In this document: positions 1 through 7,684 of the stretch, piece after piece | How the letters are laid out: each line of letters begins with the position of its first letter | Numbering within the stretch: the first letter of the stretch is position 1 | From: Planctomycetota bacterium | GTDB taxonomy: Bacteria > Planctomycetota > J132 | Length of the DNA stretch: 35,630 bases | Direction of reading: 5' to 3' | NCBI GenBank assembly: GCA_003694635.1 | Contig: RFKQ01000119.1 | Span: forward strand, 1 to 35,630 | The notes under the pieces: generated by a model | Seen by the model: the letters and a program-made list of their open reading frames with translations, nothing else | Databases searched by the model: none | What the model was told of the DNA's origin: nothing | Made by a program: the position numbers and the translations under genes

Positions 1-299
1 AGGAGTTCGGTTTTGTGGCCGAGTTGTTTGGCGTAGAGGGCGAGGGCGACGCACCAATTGGAGCCTTGTGCGCCTGCGCTGCACAGCCAGTTGGCGGGGG
101 TGGTGGAGGCGAGGGCGAATTCCAATTTGCGCACTTTGTTGCCGCCGTGGAGGTTTCCGCTGATATCATCCCGTTTGATCCAGAGGTGGTGATGTTTCCA
201 CTTTTGGAGGTATTGGAGTGGGGTGGGGAAGTTTCCTAGGGGGAGGTGGGGGAGTTTTCCTTGGAGTTGGGGAAATTGTTTAAAGAGGGGTAGGGTCAT
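1..299 (-). CDS. PLP-dependent ACC deaminase/D-cysteine desulfhydrase-like enzyme (partial, runs off left edge)
   Basis: The first 99 residues are visible; the rest lies left of the window. The fragment reads as the N-terminus of a fold-type II pyridoxal-phosphate enzyme. A substrate-side segment ending KRDDISG is followed by HGGNKVRKLE, whose lysine (residue 55) should form the Schiff base. A later SAGAQGSNW segment matches the phosphate/substrate loop of 1-aminocyclopropane-1-carboxylate deaminases and D-cysteine desulfhydrases. The usual SNH of that loop reads SNW here, so the exact substrate is uncertain. The ATG at 299-297 overlaps the TGA of the upstream DUF2227 gene (ATGA), suggesting translational coupling in a minus-strand operon. 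The coding strand is very C-rich. Family assignment is fairly sure; the reaction is not. Confidence 0.75.
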   Translation of the reverse strand, partial: MTLPLFKQFPQLQGKLPHLPLGNFPTPLQYLQKWKHHHLWIKRDDISGNLHGGNKVRKLEFALASTTPANWLCSAGAQGSNWCVALALYAKQLGHKTEL

Positions 300-808
300 G
301 GTGTTTTCCTTATTTGGCTGTTCCAGTGGTCTAGGGCGATATGTAGCCAGTTGGGGCAGAAGAGTCCGAGGAGGGTGAGGAGGAATTCGCTGGGGTATTG
401 GCGGAGGAGTTGGAGGAGTTGGAGGAGGTGGTTGGTTATGGGTGTAGGTGTGGGGTGGAGGGTTTGTTGGAGGAGGAGGTAGGGGGGGAGGAGAAGTAGG
501 GCGAGGTAGAGCAGTCGGCTCCAGGGGCCTAGGAGGGGGTGGTGGGAGACGCCGCGATGGACAAAAATTTTTGAGTAAGGCCACCAGAGGAATTGGAGTA
601 TACCCCAATTTTTTTTTGCTTCGCAGTGGTGTTGATCGAGATCGGGAGAGAGGAGGTAGACGGAGAAGAGGTAGGCGAGGGTAAAGATAGCGTAGTGGTG
701 GAGGTGAAAGATTTTGGGGAAGAGGGCTCTGTCGAGGAGGAGTAGGGAGAGGAGGAGTGGGGGGAGGAGGGAGAGTTCTAGATTTTGGTGGACTTTTCCG
801 CTTGGCAT
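296..808 (-). CDS. DUF2227-family putative metal-binding membrane protein
   Basis: This protein is 170 residues from the chosen start. It opens with MPSGKVH and has the DUF2227 hallmarks: an SPDLD segment followed by HHC, a WG...WWPY stretch, and an HRGVSHHPLLG motif rich in histidines that probably bind metal. Several Leu-rich hydrophobic helices suggest a membrane protein. The frame also allows a TTG start at 838, but the ATG at 808 has an AAGGAAA ribosome-binding site at a suitable distance and begins exactly where family members do, so I chose it. It lies between an unrecognised gene upstream and the PLP enzyme downstream, with which it overlaps by four bases. The molecular role of the family is unknown to me. 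Confidence 0.72.
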   Translation of the reverse strand: MPSGKVHQNLELSLLPPLLLSLLLLDRALFPKIFHLHHYAIFTLAYLFSVYLLSPDLDQHHCEAKKNWGILQFLWWPYSKIFVHRGVSHHPLLGPWSRLLYLALLLLPPYLLLQQTLHPTPTPITNHLLQLLQLLRQYPSEFLLTLLGLFCPNWLHIALDHWNSQIRKTP

Positions 809-847
809 CGGAATATTTTCCTTATTTTCGGGTTCCAAAAGTGGTTT

Positions 848-882
848 GGGTGTGGGTTTGGGTGTGGGTTTGGGTGTGGGGG
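848..882 (+). repeat. 12-bp tandem repeat forming an ideal G-quadruplex motif
   Basis: Six GGG tracts (848, 854, 860, 866, 872, 878; the last is five G long) are each separated by exactly three bases, alternating TTT-type and TGT-type loops. This is about three copies of the 12-mer GGGTGTGGGTTT. It lies in the short gap between two minus-strand genes, so the transcript would carry the C-rich complement while the + DNA strand could fold into a quadruplex. The pattern is seen directly; folding is inferred. Confidence 0.8.
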
Positions 883-883
883 T

Positions 884-1240
884 TTAGTCGTCTATTTTGG
901 GAGGATTCTTAAGTAAATCTAGGAGAAAGGGGGGGTGGGTTGTCCAGATTTGGATGGTACGGAGGTTGGTTTGGAGTTGGTAATGGGGATTGGGTGGGGT
1001 GGGTGGAGAGGCGCGTTTTAGGATTTCGGTTAGATTTTTTTTAAGGTAATTTTGGTAGATTTGTGGGGAGTGGAAGTGTTGTTGAAATTTTTCGATGCGC
1101 AGGAAGGTGAGGATTTTTTCGGCGAAGTTGGTTTGGCTGCTGAGTTGGAATTCTGCTCTTTGGTGTTGGGGGAGGTATTTCCAATGTAGGATATGGAGGT
1201 GGGTGAGTTGTTGGAGTTGGGGAGGCGGGTAGAGGGACAT
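884..1240 (-). CDS. Unrecognised 118-aa protein, first gene of minus-strand operon
   Basis: I do not recognise a family. The ATG at 1240 has an AAGGA ribosome-binding site about 9 bases upstream, which supports a real gene. The protein has no signal peptide or membrane helix. It is unusually rich in Gln, His, Pro, Thr and Leu, which is what an AC-rich coding strand produces. The middle (about residues 25-75) looks like amphipathic helices with alternating Lys/Glu and aromatic residues. It is the upstream member of a likely three-gene unit with the DUF2227 protein and the PLP enzyme, separated from DUF2227 by the G-quadruplex repeat. No function is proposed. Confidence 0.5.
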   Translation of the reverse strand: MSLYPPPQLQQLTHLHILHWKYLPQHQRAEFQLSSQTNFAEKILTFLRIEKFQQHFHSPQIYQNYLKKNLTEILKRASPPTPPNPHYQLQTNLRTIQIWTTHPPFLLDLLKNPPKIDD

Positions 1241-1546
1241 GGAGAGAGTTCCTTTTTGTTAGTTTGTTAGGATATTTTGGTGTAGGATATTTTGGCGTTT
1301 GTTATATAATTTTATTGTTCTTTGAAAGGAGGGCAAGGGAAGTGGAGGGGGAAATTTCGTATAAAGTTGGGAAGACGTAGAGTTGGTTGTGGTGGAAAAA
1401 AGAAAAATAAGTTGCAAGTTAGCTGGAAGTGTGATAAAATAATTTATCAACAATAGATAGTAGATTGGTGAAGGAGAATGAGGGAAGAGCCAAAAAGGAT
1501 GTACGGCAATTCGAATAGGAAGGGTTAGAAAGTAAGGAGTGCGATT
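1241..1546. other. Divergent intergenic region with leader of the kinase gene
   Basis: This 306-base stretch separates the minus-strand operon from the + strand signalling cluster. I see no convincing gene in it. It is AT-richer than its surroundings and holds a promoter-like pair for the + strand (1412-1440), an AT-rich inverted repeat overlapping the -10 element (1433-1448), and the strong TAAGGAG ribosome-binding site at 1533-1539. A minus-strand open frame across it overlaps the kinase start and has no family features. Confidence 0.5.
1412..1440 (+). promoter_or_regulatory. Sigma-70-like promoter for the signalling cluster
   Basis: TTGCAA at 1412-1417 and TAAAAT at 1435-1440 are 17 bases apart, the optimal sigma-70 spacing. 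This implies a leader of about 100 bases before the kinase start codon at 1547. The -10 element sits inside the inverted repeat GATAAA-N4-TTTATC (1433-1448), which could be a repressor site. Seen by eye only. Confidence 0.45.
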
Positions 1547-4500
1547 ATGTCTTCCTTTCTTATATTGACGGTGGGGACGTCGGAGAATATTGGCAAACCG
1601 TTGGCGCAGAAGCTGGTGAATGCGGGGATAAAGATTTTGATTGCGAAGAGTGGGGAGGCGGCTCTTCAGTTTATGAAAAGCCATATTCCGGACTTGATTA
1701 TTACGGAGATTGATTTGCCGGGGATGAGTGGTTGGGAGCTTTGCAGCACGATTAAGAATCGGAGTTTGCCCAAGATGATTTCGTTTATTTTTATTTCAGC
1801 CGATCCCAACAGTCAGGAGCGGATGCGTTCCCTTTTTGTTGGGGGGAAGGCTTATTTGGGCAAGCCGGTGAATCAGGAGGAGTTGGAGCAGGAGATTTTG
1901 AAGATTTTCCGGCGTGCATCTAGCCGTTCGACGACTCGTTTAAGTGCGAAGACTTCTTTGCGTGGCAATTTGAGGAGCATGCCTATTCCGGACATTATGC
2001 AGATGATTTCCAACTATCAGAAGTCGGGGATACTTCGGATCAAGAATCCTGTGCCGGGGATGATTTATTTTCGCGATGGTGTGTTGTTGGATGCGAAGTG
2101 GAAGGAGAAGAGTGGGGTAGCTGCGTTTTACCGCATTGTGGCGCAGATGGAGGGGGATTTTGAGTTTGATGAGAATTTGCCACCTCAGACTCAGCAGGTG
2201 ATTGAGGAGGATTGGATGGGGCTTTTGATGGAGGGTTTGCGTTTGCGGGATGAGGTAGAGGCGTTGCGGGAGGTGGTGGGGGGAAGTTTGACATCTGAGG
2301 ATTGGGAGTTATTGGAGGAGCTTATTTTTATGGGCATTCTCACAAAAGAGGATGTTTTAGCGGCTCTTCAGAATAGGGTAGGGAATTTAACGTTATCGGC
2401 GGCGTTGATTCAGACGGGGAAGGTGGATAGTTTTACCATTAACCGCGTTTACCAGGAGTTGCAGCGGGAGCGTGAGAAGGCCAAGGCGGCCACGCGTCGT
2501 TTTACTCAGCGTTTGGCCAAGCGTCAGCTTCAGAAGGAGTTGGAGAAGTCTCAGGGAGGAGAGGGTTCCGTTGCTCAGGAGAGCACTTCTCGTCTGGAGG
2601 CTTTGCCGGACAAGAGGTTGTCGACTTCGGAGGGGAGTATGGCTGCGGCGGCAAATCGGGATGACACTCAGCTGATGCGTTTGTCGTATTTGGCGAAAAA
2701 GTCTGGGGATAGCACAAAGTCGAAGGAGAGCGTAGCGGATTCGATTTTTCAGCGCCTATTGCTTTCTCTCTCGCTACTGACCACGGATCAGATCAATGAG
2801 TGCGTTCAGGAGCAGGTACGTCTTAAGTTGCAGAATGTTCAGTTGACCTTTGAGGAGGTTTTACTTCGCAAGGGGTATTTGGACGAGCGCACCATTGATC
2901 ACGTGATGCATTTGGAGAATGAGAATGGGGATCCGCTAATCCCGGGTTATCGGGTCACTCAGCTTTTGGGTGAGGGAGGTTTGGCGGCGGTGTATTTGGC
3001 GGTGGATGTGAACGATGAGAGCAAGAAGGTAGCGATCAAGGTTTTCGCGCCGCCGATGAGTGATACGTCGAACACGGTGGTGCGCTTTATCCGGGAGTGC
3101 GAGGTGGCCAAGACGTTGGATCATCCCAACATTGTCAAGGCGTACGATTTTGGGGAGTTTTACGGTTTGTACTACATTGTGATGGAATATTTGGAGGGGA
3201 TGACGCTGGCGGACAAGATCATCAACGATGGGGCGTTGGAGGAGAGGGAGGCGATTGAGATTTTCGAGAAGGTTTTGGTGGCGCTTTACAAGGCGTGGGG
3301 GCAGAATTTTATCCATCGGGACATTAAGCCGGCGAACATTATGATTGGGAAGGATTTTGTAAAGATTTGTGATTTTGGTTTAGCGAAGGCGTTGGATACG
3401 GATCTGCAGCTTACGCAGGCGGGTACGATTGTGGGGACGCCGCACTACATGTCTCCGGAGCAGTTTGCGGGGAAGGAGCTTGACTATCGCACAGACGTTT
3501 ATTCGTTGGGTGTGACGTTGTATGCGATGCTTACGGCTCACCTTCCGTTCGCGGGTACTTCCCAGGTTGCGTTGAGTCAGGCGCACATTAGTTTGACGCC
3601 CCCGGATCCGAAGAAATTTCATGTCACCATTTCCAAGCCGATGACGGCGTTTTTGTTTAAGTTGCTTTCCAAGGAGCCGGAGGATCGTTGCAAGAGTCCG
3701 GAGGAGCTTTTGGACAATTTGAGGCGTGTGAAGCGGGGGCAGATGCCCAAGGGGGTGATTCGCTATTACCAGCGCAAGCGTCGCAAAAAGATGGCGATCG
3801 CGGCGACTTTGCTATTTTTGCTTTTGGCTGGCGGGGGGGCTTATTTTTGGCTGGAGCATCAGAAGAAGCTAAACCAGCAGAAGGAGAAGGAGATCCAGGA
3901 GCAGGAGCGTTTGGCGAAGTTGAGGATTGAGCAGGAGAAAAAGAAGGCGGAAGAGGAGAACAAGCGCCGCAGGGAGGAGATGGAGAGGCAAAAGCGGGAG
4001 GCGGAGAGGCGCAAGCGGGAATTGGAGGAGGCTCGTCGTAAGGCGCGGGAGGAGGCGGAGAGGCGCAAGAAGCAGAAGTTGGAAGAGCGTCGGAAAAAGC
4101 TAGAGTTAGCTAAAAAGAACGTGCATAAAAATTTGAAGAATTTAAATTTTAAAGTGGCTAATGAAATGGTGGCAACGCTGGTGAAGAATTACCCCGAGGA
4201 GAAGGAGATTGCGGAGATGGCCACGTTAATAGAGAAGTTGGCTACCATTGACGAGCAGCTGGAGAAAAAGAGTTTCACTGGATTTTTTACCGAAGCGGTA
4301 AAAATTTCTAAAAATAAAGTTTTTCGCAACTACCTTTTTCCGATTTTTACCAAGTACATTCGCCTTTATCCTTCTTTTCGGGACAAAGCTGAGATTGTTG
4401 GGATTTGGTTAAAATTGGGGAAGAATTCTTGGGAGGAGCTAGCCGAATTTTTGCAGGAGGAACGAGATTTAAGTTGGGTGAGCGATCTATTTGTTCGCTT

Positions 4501-5776
4501 GCCTAAGGAAGAGATTGAAGGTTTTCTCCAGCGCTTGGCTAACAAGGGTACTCCGAAGCTAAGGGAGTTTGCGAAACGGGTTCAAGGGATAAAAACGGCA
4601 ATAGAGATTTTAAAAAATCTTTCTGCTCAGCCAACCCGCATTCGGGATATTGTTAGCCTAGGCTCTGTGAAGGAGGTTTTGACCAAAAGCTATGCTCATC
4701 TTACCCGGAGGGAGAAGTTACAGATTATTGAGAACTTCCCCTACATTGTTCCTTATGCGCAGGAAGAGGTGTTGAAGGAGCTTCTATTTTTGCTCAACAA
4801 AGAGGACAAGGAAATGCGTCTGAAGTTCATTCAGACGTTGAGGAGGATCCGGAATCGGTGGTGTGAGAAATTTTTAGAAAGTTTGTTGATCGATAAGGAT
4901 CCCTCTCTTCGCCTAGAAGTGGTGAAGGCCTTGGGCGAGCGCAAGAATTACAAAGCGCTGGCCAAAGCCCTCCGGGATCCGGATTTTAAGATTAGAGAAA
5001 AAGCGATCTCGTATTTGGCGAAAGGAAAGGGCAAAAAAATTCTTCCCTTTTTAGCCCAAGCGCTCTCTTCCTACCAAATTCCGTCGGTGAGGATAAAAGC
5101 GGCCCAAGTGTTGGGGGAGCTAGGAGAGGGAAGCGCTCAAATTTTGACCTCTCTGAAAGAGATGCTGGAGGAGAGCAACGAAGAGCTAATACGGAGTGGA
5201 GCGGAGGCGCTTGGCAAAATTTTGGCGAAAGATTCCCAGGCTCAGAAAAAGTTTCCTGATTTGTGCAAAGAGGTGGTAGATTCTTTGAGGGAGGCGATAG
5301 ACAATATTGAGAAGACCAAAACAGGAAATGCGATTATAGAGGCGTTAGGGCGAATTCAGACAGACCAGGCCATCTCCGCGTTAATAGAGATTTTAGGGGA
5401 ACGGGTTTTGTATAAAAACAAAATTACATCTGTATTGGTTAAAATTGGTAAGCCTGCCATTCGCAAGCTGGTTTTAACGTTTCGCAGTGAGCCTGGATTG
5501 AGGTTTCGCATCGCCAAGGTACTTGAGGATATTGGTCGCCCAGCTGTTCCGGCGTTATGCAGTCTTTTGGCCACCACAGGAAATCAGAGCGTCAAAAAGA
5601 AGTTGATTAAGATTTTGGGAAATATTGGCGATAAACGAGCTGTTTATGTTTTAAGGAGGCATCTTACCAACAAAAAATTGAGGCGCTATTGCAAGCGAGC
5701 TTTGGCGAATATTGCGGCTCAGCTGCCGGATTCGGATCCACAAAAGAGGTTATTATTGCAACTGAGCGAGGAATGA
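1547..5776 (+). CDS. Pseudo-receiver/PATAN/Ser-Thr kinase/coiled-coil/HEAT-repeat signalling protein
   Basis: This 1,409-residue protein has five visible parts. Residues 1-125 are a receiver-like domain lacking the acidic pair (G10-T11) and carrying Glu54 where the phospho-accepting Asp belongs; S84 and K106 are kept. Residues 137-210 are a PATAN (DUF4388) domain. Residues 250-465 contain two helical segments resembling MshEN-type repeats. Residues 468-735 are a Hanks-type kinase with all key residues: a glycine-rich loop near 475, VAIK with K498, HRDIKPAN with D592, and DFG at 609-611. A membrane helix follows (about 749-771), then about 100 residues of Lys/Glu/Arg coiled coil, then HEAT-like repeats from about 1060 to the end. 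The kinase is predicted cytoplasmic and the coiled coil and HEAT region extracytoplasmic. The ATG has TAAGGAG seven bases upstream. Catalytic competence is likely; its substrates are unknown. Confidence 0.88.
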   Translation: MSSFLILTVGTSENIGKPLAQKLVNAGIKILIAKSGEAALQFMKSHIPDLIITEIDLPGMSGWELCSTIKNRSLPKMISFIFISADPNSQERMRSLFVGGKAYLGKPVNQEELEQEILKIFRRASSRSTTRLSAKTSLRGNLRSMPIPDIMQMISNYQKSGILRIKNPVPGMIYFRDGVLLDAKWKEKSGVAAFYRIVAQMEGDFEFDENLPPQTQQVIEEDWMGLLMEGLRLRDEVEALREVVGGSLTSEDWELLEELIFMGILTKEDVLAALQNRVGNLTLSAALIQTGKVDSFTINRVYQELQREREKAKAATRRFTQRLAKRQLQKELEKSQGGEGSVAQESTSRLEALPDKRLSTSEGSMAAAANRDDTQLMRLSYLAKKSGDSTKSKESVADSIFQRLLLSLSLLTTDQINECVQEQVRLKLQNVQLTFEEVLLRKGYLDERTIDHVMHLENENGDPLIPGYRVTQLLGEGGLAAVYLAVDVNDESKKVAIKVFAPPMSDTSNTVVRFIRECEVAKTLDHPNIVKAYDFGEFYGLYYIVMEYLEGMTLADKIINDGALEEREAIEIFEKVLVALYKAWGQNFIHRDIKPANIMIGKDFVKICDFGLAKALDTDLQLTQAGTIVGTPHYMSPEQFAGKELDYRTDVYSLGVTLYAMLTAHLPFAGTSQVALSQAHISLTPPDPKKFHVTISKPMTAFLFKLLSKEPEDRCKSPEELLDNLRRVKRGQMPKGVIRYYQRKRRKKMAIAATLLFLLLAGGGAYFWLEHQKKLNQQKEKEIQEQERLAKLRIEQEKKKAEEENKRRREEMERQKREAERRKRELEEARRKAREEAERRKKQKLEERRKKLELAKKNVHKNLKNLNFKVANEMVATLVKNYPEEKEIAEMATLIEKLATIDEQLEKKSFTGFFTEAVKISKNKVFRNYLFPIFTKYIRLYPSFRDKAEIVGIWLKLGKNSWEELAEFLQEERDLSWVSDLFVRLPKEEIEGFLQRLANKGTPKLREFAKRVQGIKTAIEILKNLSAQPTRIRDIVSLGSVKEVLTKSYAHLTRREKLQIIENFPYIVPYAQEEVLKELLFLLNKEDKEMRLKFIQTLRRIRNRWCEKFLESLLIDKDPSLRLEVVKALGERKNYKALAKALRDPDFKIREKAISYLAKGKGKKILPFLAQALSSYQIPSVRIKAAQVLGELGEGSAQILTSLKEMLEESNEELIRSGAEALGKILAKDSQAQKKFPDLCKEVVDSLREAIDNIEKTKTGNAIIEALGRIQTDQAISALIEILGERVLYKNKITSVLVKIGKPAIRKLVLTFRSEPGLRFRIAKVLEDIGRPAVPALCSLLATTGNQSVKKKLIKILGNIGDKRAVYVLRRHLTNKKLRRYCKRALANIAAQLPDSDPQKRLLLQLSEE

Positions 5777-5859
5777 TTTCAGTGGCTGATTGGCTGTGAA
5801 CAGAATTTTTCGGTTGTTTTCAATTTTTTAGGTTTCGAAATAGCTGGTAAAAGGGTTCC

Positions 5860-7092
5860 ATGAATCTAAAAAAGATAGTGCGGAAACGTCTCGGAGAGGT
5901 CCTCCAAGCTGAGGGGTTGCTCAACCAGCAGCAGCTTCAGGATGCGCTTCTTACCCAGCAAACCTCTGGTGGATTGCTTGGTGAGATTTTGGTTTCTAAG
6001 AATTATATCACGGAATTGGATATGGCGTTTGCTTTGTGCTGTCATTTTCAGCTACCCTTTATACAGCTAAAACAGTACGACATTCCCAGAGACGTTTTGG
6101 GGGTAATGTCGGCGAATTTTCTGCACGAATATCAGATCCTTCCGCTGGATCGCTTTGGCGATCTGCTCACCGTGGCGATCAGTGGCATTTTACCCCGGGA
6201 AGTTTTGGAGGAGATGGAGAAGACCACGCAGTGTGAGATCGCAGCGTACATCGCCACTCTAAGCGATGTGCGCACCACCTTAAGGGATTTGATTCCCTAT
6301 GGTTTTGAGGGTTTGAAAAAAGAGAAGGCTTCTTCTGTAGCAAGCAAAGTCAAAGCTTCAGCGGCCAAAGCAAAGGCGGAATCGGAGGCCAATCGTCGCA
6401 AATTGATCATGGACAAGGATTACCTGATGGTCAAAATAGCCAAGAAAACTCCACTCTCCTCAGAGGAAGCTCCCGGGACGTCAGAGGAAGTCGCTCCCGA
6501 GCCGGTGGAGTTGGAGGATACCACTCCTCGTTTGCAAGAGGTGGTGATCACAGGGGGGGAAGAGGGCGTAGGCTTTGAGGAGGAATTGGGCGACGATTGG
6601 ATGGCCATGTTTGATGAGGCGGATGCGGAAATTGCCACGGAGTTGGAAGGAGGGGCAAAATCCCAATCCGGAGCGGAGGAGGAACCGACCGTTTCCTCGG
6701 TAGGTGAGGGGGATTCGTCCAAAGAAGAGGATTGGGCTTCCATGTTCGATGAGGCGGATGCGGAGGTGCAGAAAGAAGTGGTTTCAGCAACGGCTGGAGC
6801 AGAGGCGGAGGAAAAGAATGAGAATAACTGGTCAGAGGTCTTTGAATCTGTGGACAAGGAAGTGAAGGATGCGGAAAAGGAGCGACCCTCTACGGTTGTG
6901 GAGGATGAGGATTGGGAGCAGGCCTTTGACCAGGCCAATCAAGAGATTGAGGCGGAATTTGGAACGGTCCAGGATTATGTTCAATCTTCTCGGGGAATAG
7001 AGGAAGATGATCCGGAGCGGACCCAGCCATTGGATCGGCCTTCTATCCCCGAGCTGGGCTCGGCTTCTGAGGAGCCGTCCAAACCGGAATAA
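5860..7092 (+). CDS. MshEN (GspE/PilB N-terminal) domain protein with acidic Trp/Phe repeat tail
   Basis: This 410-residue protein has two halves. Residues 1-150 form a MshEN domain as found at the N-terminus of GspE/PilB/MshE ATPases. Residues 10-33 fit the published c-di-GMP-binding pattern exactly (R10, L11, G12, L15, L21, L26, L30, Q33); the second copy starting near L40-G41 is partly degenerate. There is no ATPase domain. After a Lys/Ala-rich linker (155-195) comes an acidic tail with four copies of a W-x-x-x-F-[DE]-x-[AV]-[DN]-x-E motif around W247, W292, W324 and W352. It lies 83 bases after the kinase gene and before two CheX genes. I infer a c-di-GMP-responsive adaptor or scaffold whose tail docks several partner molecules. 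Confidence 0.75.
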   Translation: MNLKKIVRKRLGEVLQAEGLLNQQQLQDALLTQQTSGGLLGEILVSKNYITELDMAFALCCHFQLPFIQLKQYDIPRDVLGVMSANFLHEYQILPLDRFGDLLTVAISGILPREVLEEMEKTTQCEIAAYIATLSDVRTTLRDLIPYGFEGLKKEKASSVASKVKASAAKAKAESEANRRKLIMDKDYLMVKIAKKTPLSSEEAPGTSEEVAPEPVELEDTTPRLQEVVITGGEEGVGFEEELGDDWMAMFDEADAEIATELEGGAKSQSGAEEEPTVSSVGEGDSSKEEDWASMFDEADAEVQKEVVSATAGAEAEEKNENNWSEVFESVDKEVKDAEKERPSTVVEDEDWEQAFDQANQEIEAEFGTVQDYVQSSRGIEEDDPERTQPLDRPSIPELGSASEEPSKPE

Positions 7093-7189
7093 AGGATTGG
7101 AGGCAAATTCTCTACGGCACTTTTTCCTTCCGAATAGGGTAAAATTTGGGGAGTTGGAGGTTTTCGAGAGTTTGGGAAGGCCATCTAGG

Positions 7190-7684
7190 ATGCAAATTGA
7201 AGAGTCCTTACAATCGATTGTTCAGACCACCTCTAAGCTTTTTTGGAAGTTATTCTATCTTCAGGCTTCGGTGAAGAGGTTTTCTTATAATTTTCGAAAA
7301 CTTCATGAGATCAGTGGAATTATCGATTTTATAGATGGGGTGCAAGGATCGCTGACGATTTCTTTTCCAGAGAAAACGGCGTTGGAGCTTGTGGGGAGGT
7401 TGTGCAAAAAACCCTGCTTAGAGGTCAATGCCACGGTGATCGATGGGATTGGGGAAATTGCCAACCTGATTTGCGGAAATTCTAAAGCGGAGCTTTCGAA
7501 GAAAAATCATGGCAACCCCATTCAATTCTCTATCCCCCATGTGATTATTGGCAGAAACTACTTGATTAGCCATCCCCGTGGTGTTCAGTCCATGGCGGCG
7601 CATTTTGAGTCTGATTTTGGGAAGTTTCTGGTGGAGTTAAGCTTAAAGACGAAGGAGTGGATAGGACACAAAGAGCGAGAATGA
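7190..7684 (+). CDS. CheX-like phosphatase-fold protein
   Basis: From ATG 7190 the protein is 164 residues; a GGAAGG sequence about ten bases upstream supports this start over upstream in-frame codons that overlap the previous gene. The CheX fold is recognisable from GVQGSLTISFP, then DGIGEIANLICGN, carrying the CheX/CheC/FliY active-site pair E89 and N92 (ExxN), and a closing IPHVIIGRNY segment. CheX proteins remove phosphate from CheY-type receivers, so this one could reset the intact receiver encoded at 8671 or another regulator. It overlaps the next gene in an ATGA junction at 7681-7684, so the two are probably translated together. No signal peptide; cytoplasmic. Confidence 0.78.
   Translation: MQIEESLQSIVQTTSKLFWKLFYLQASVKRFSYNFRKLHEISGIIDFIDGVQGSLTISFPEKTALELVGRLCKKPCLEVNATVIDGIGEIANLICGNSKAELSKKNHGNPIQFSIPHVIIGRNYLISHPRGVQSMAAHFESDFGKFLVELSLKTKEWIGHKERE

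Noticed and set aside
1259-1684. Minus-strand 141-aa frame across the promoter region
   Set aside because: It overlaps the kinase start and its promoter, has no ribosome-binding site I can see and no family features.
5777-5859. Possible terminator after the kinase gene (TTCAG...TGTGAA then T-rich)
   Set aside because: The stem is short and mismatched; the gap is more likely a simple intercistronic spacer.
6420-6938. 172-aa Ser-rich antisense frame inside the MshEN gene
   Set aside because: Mirror of the acidic Glu/Asp repeats on the coding strand.
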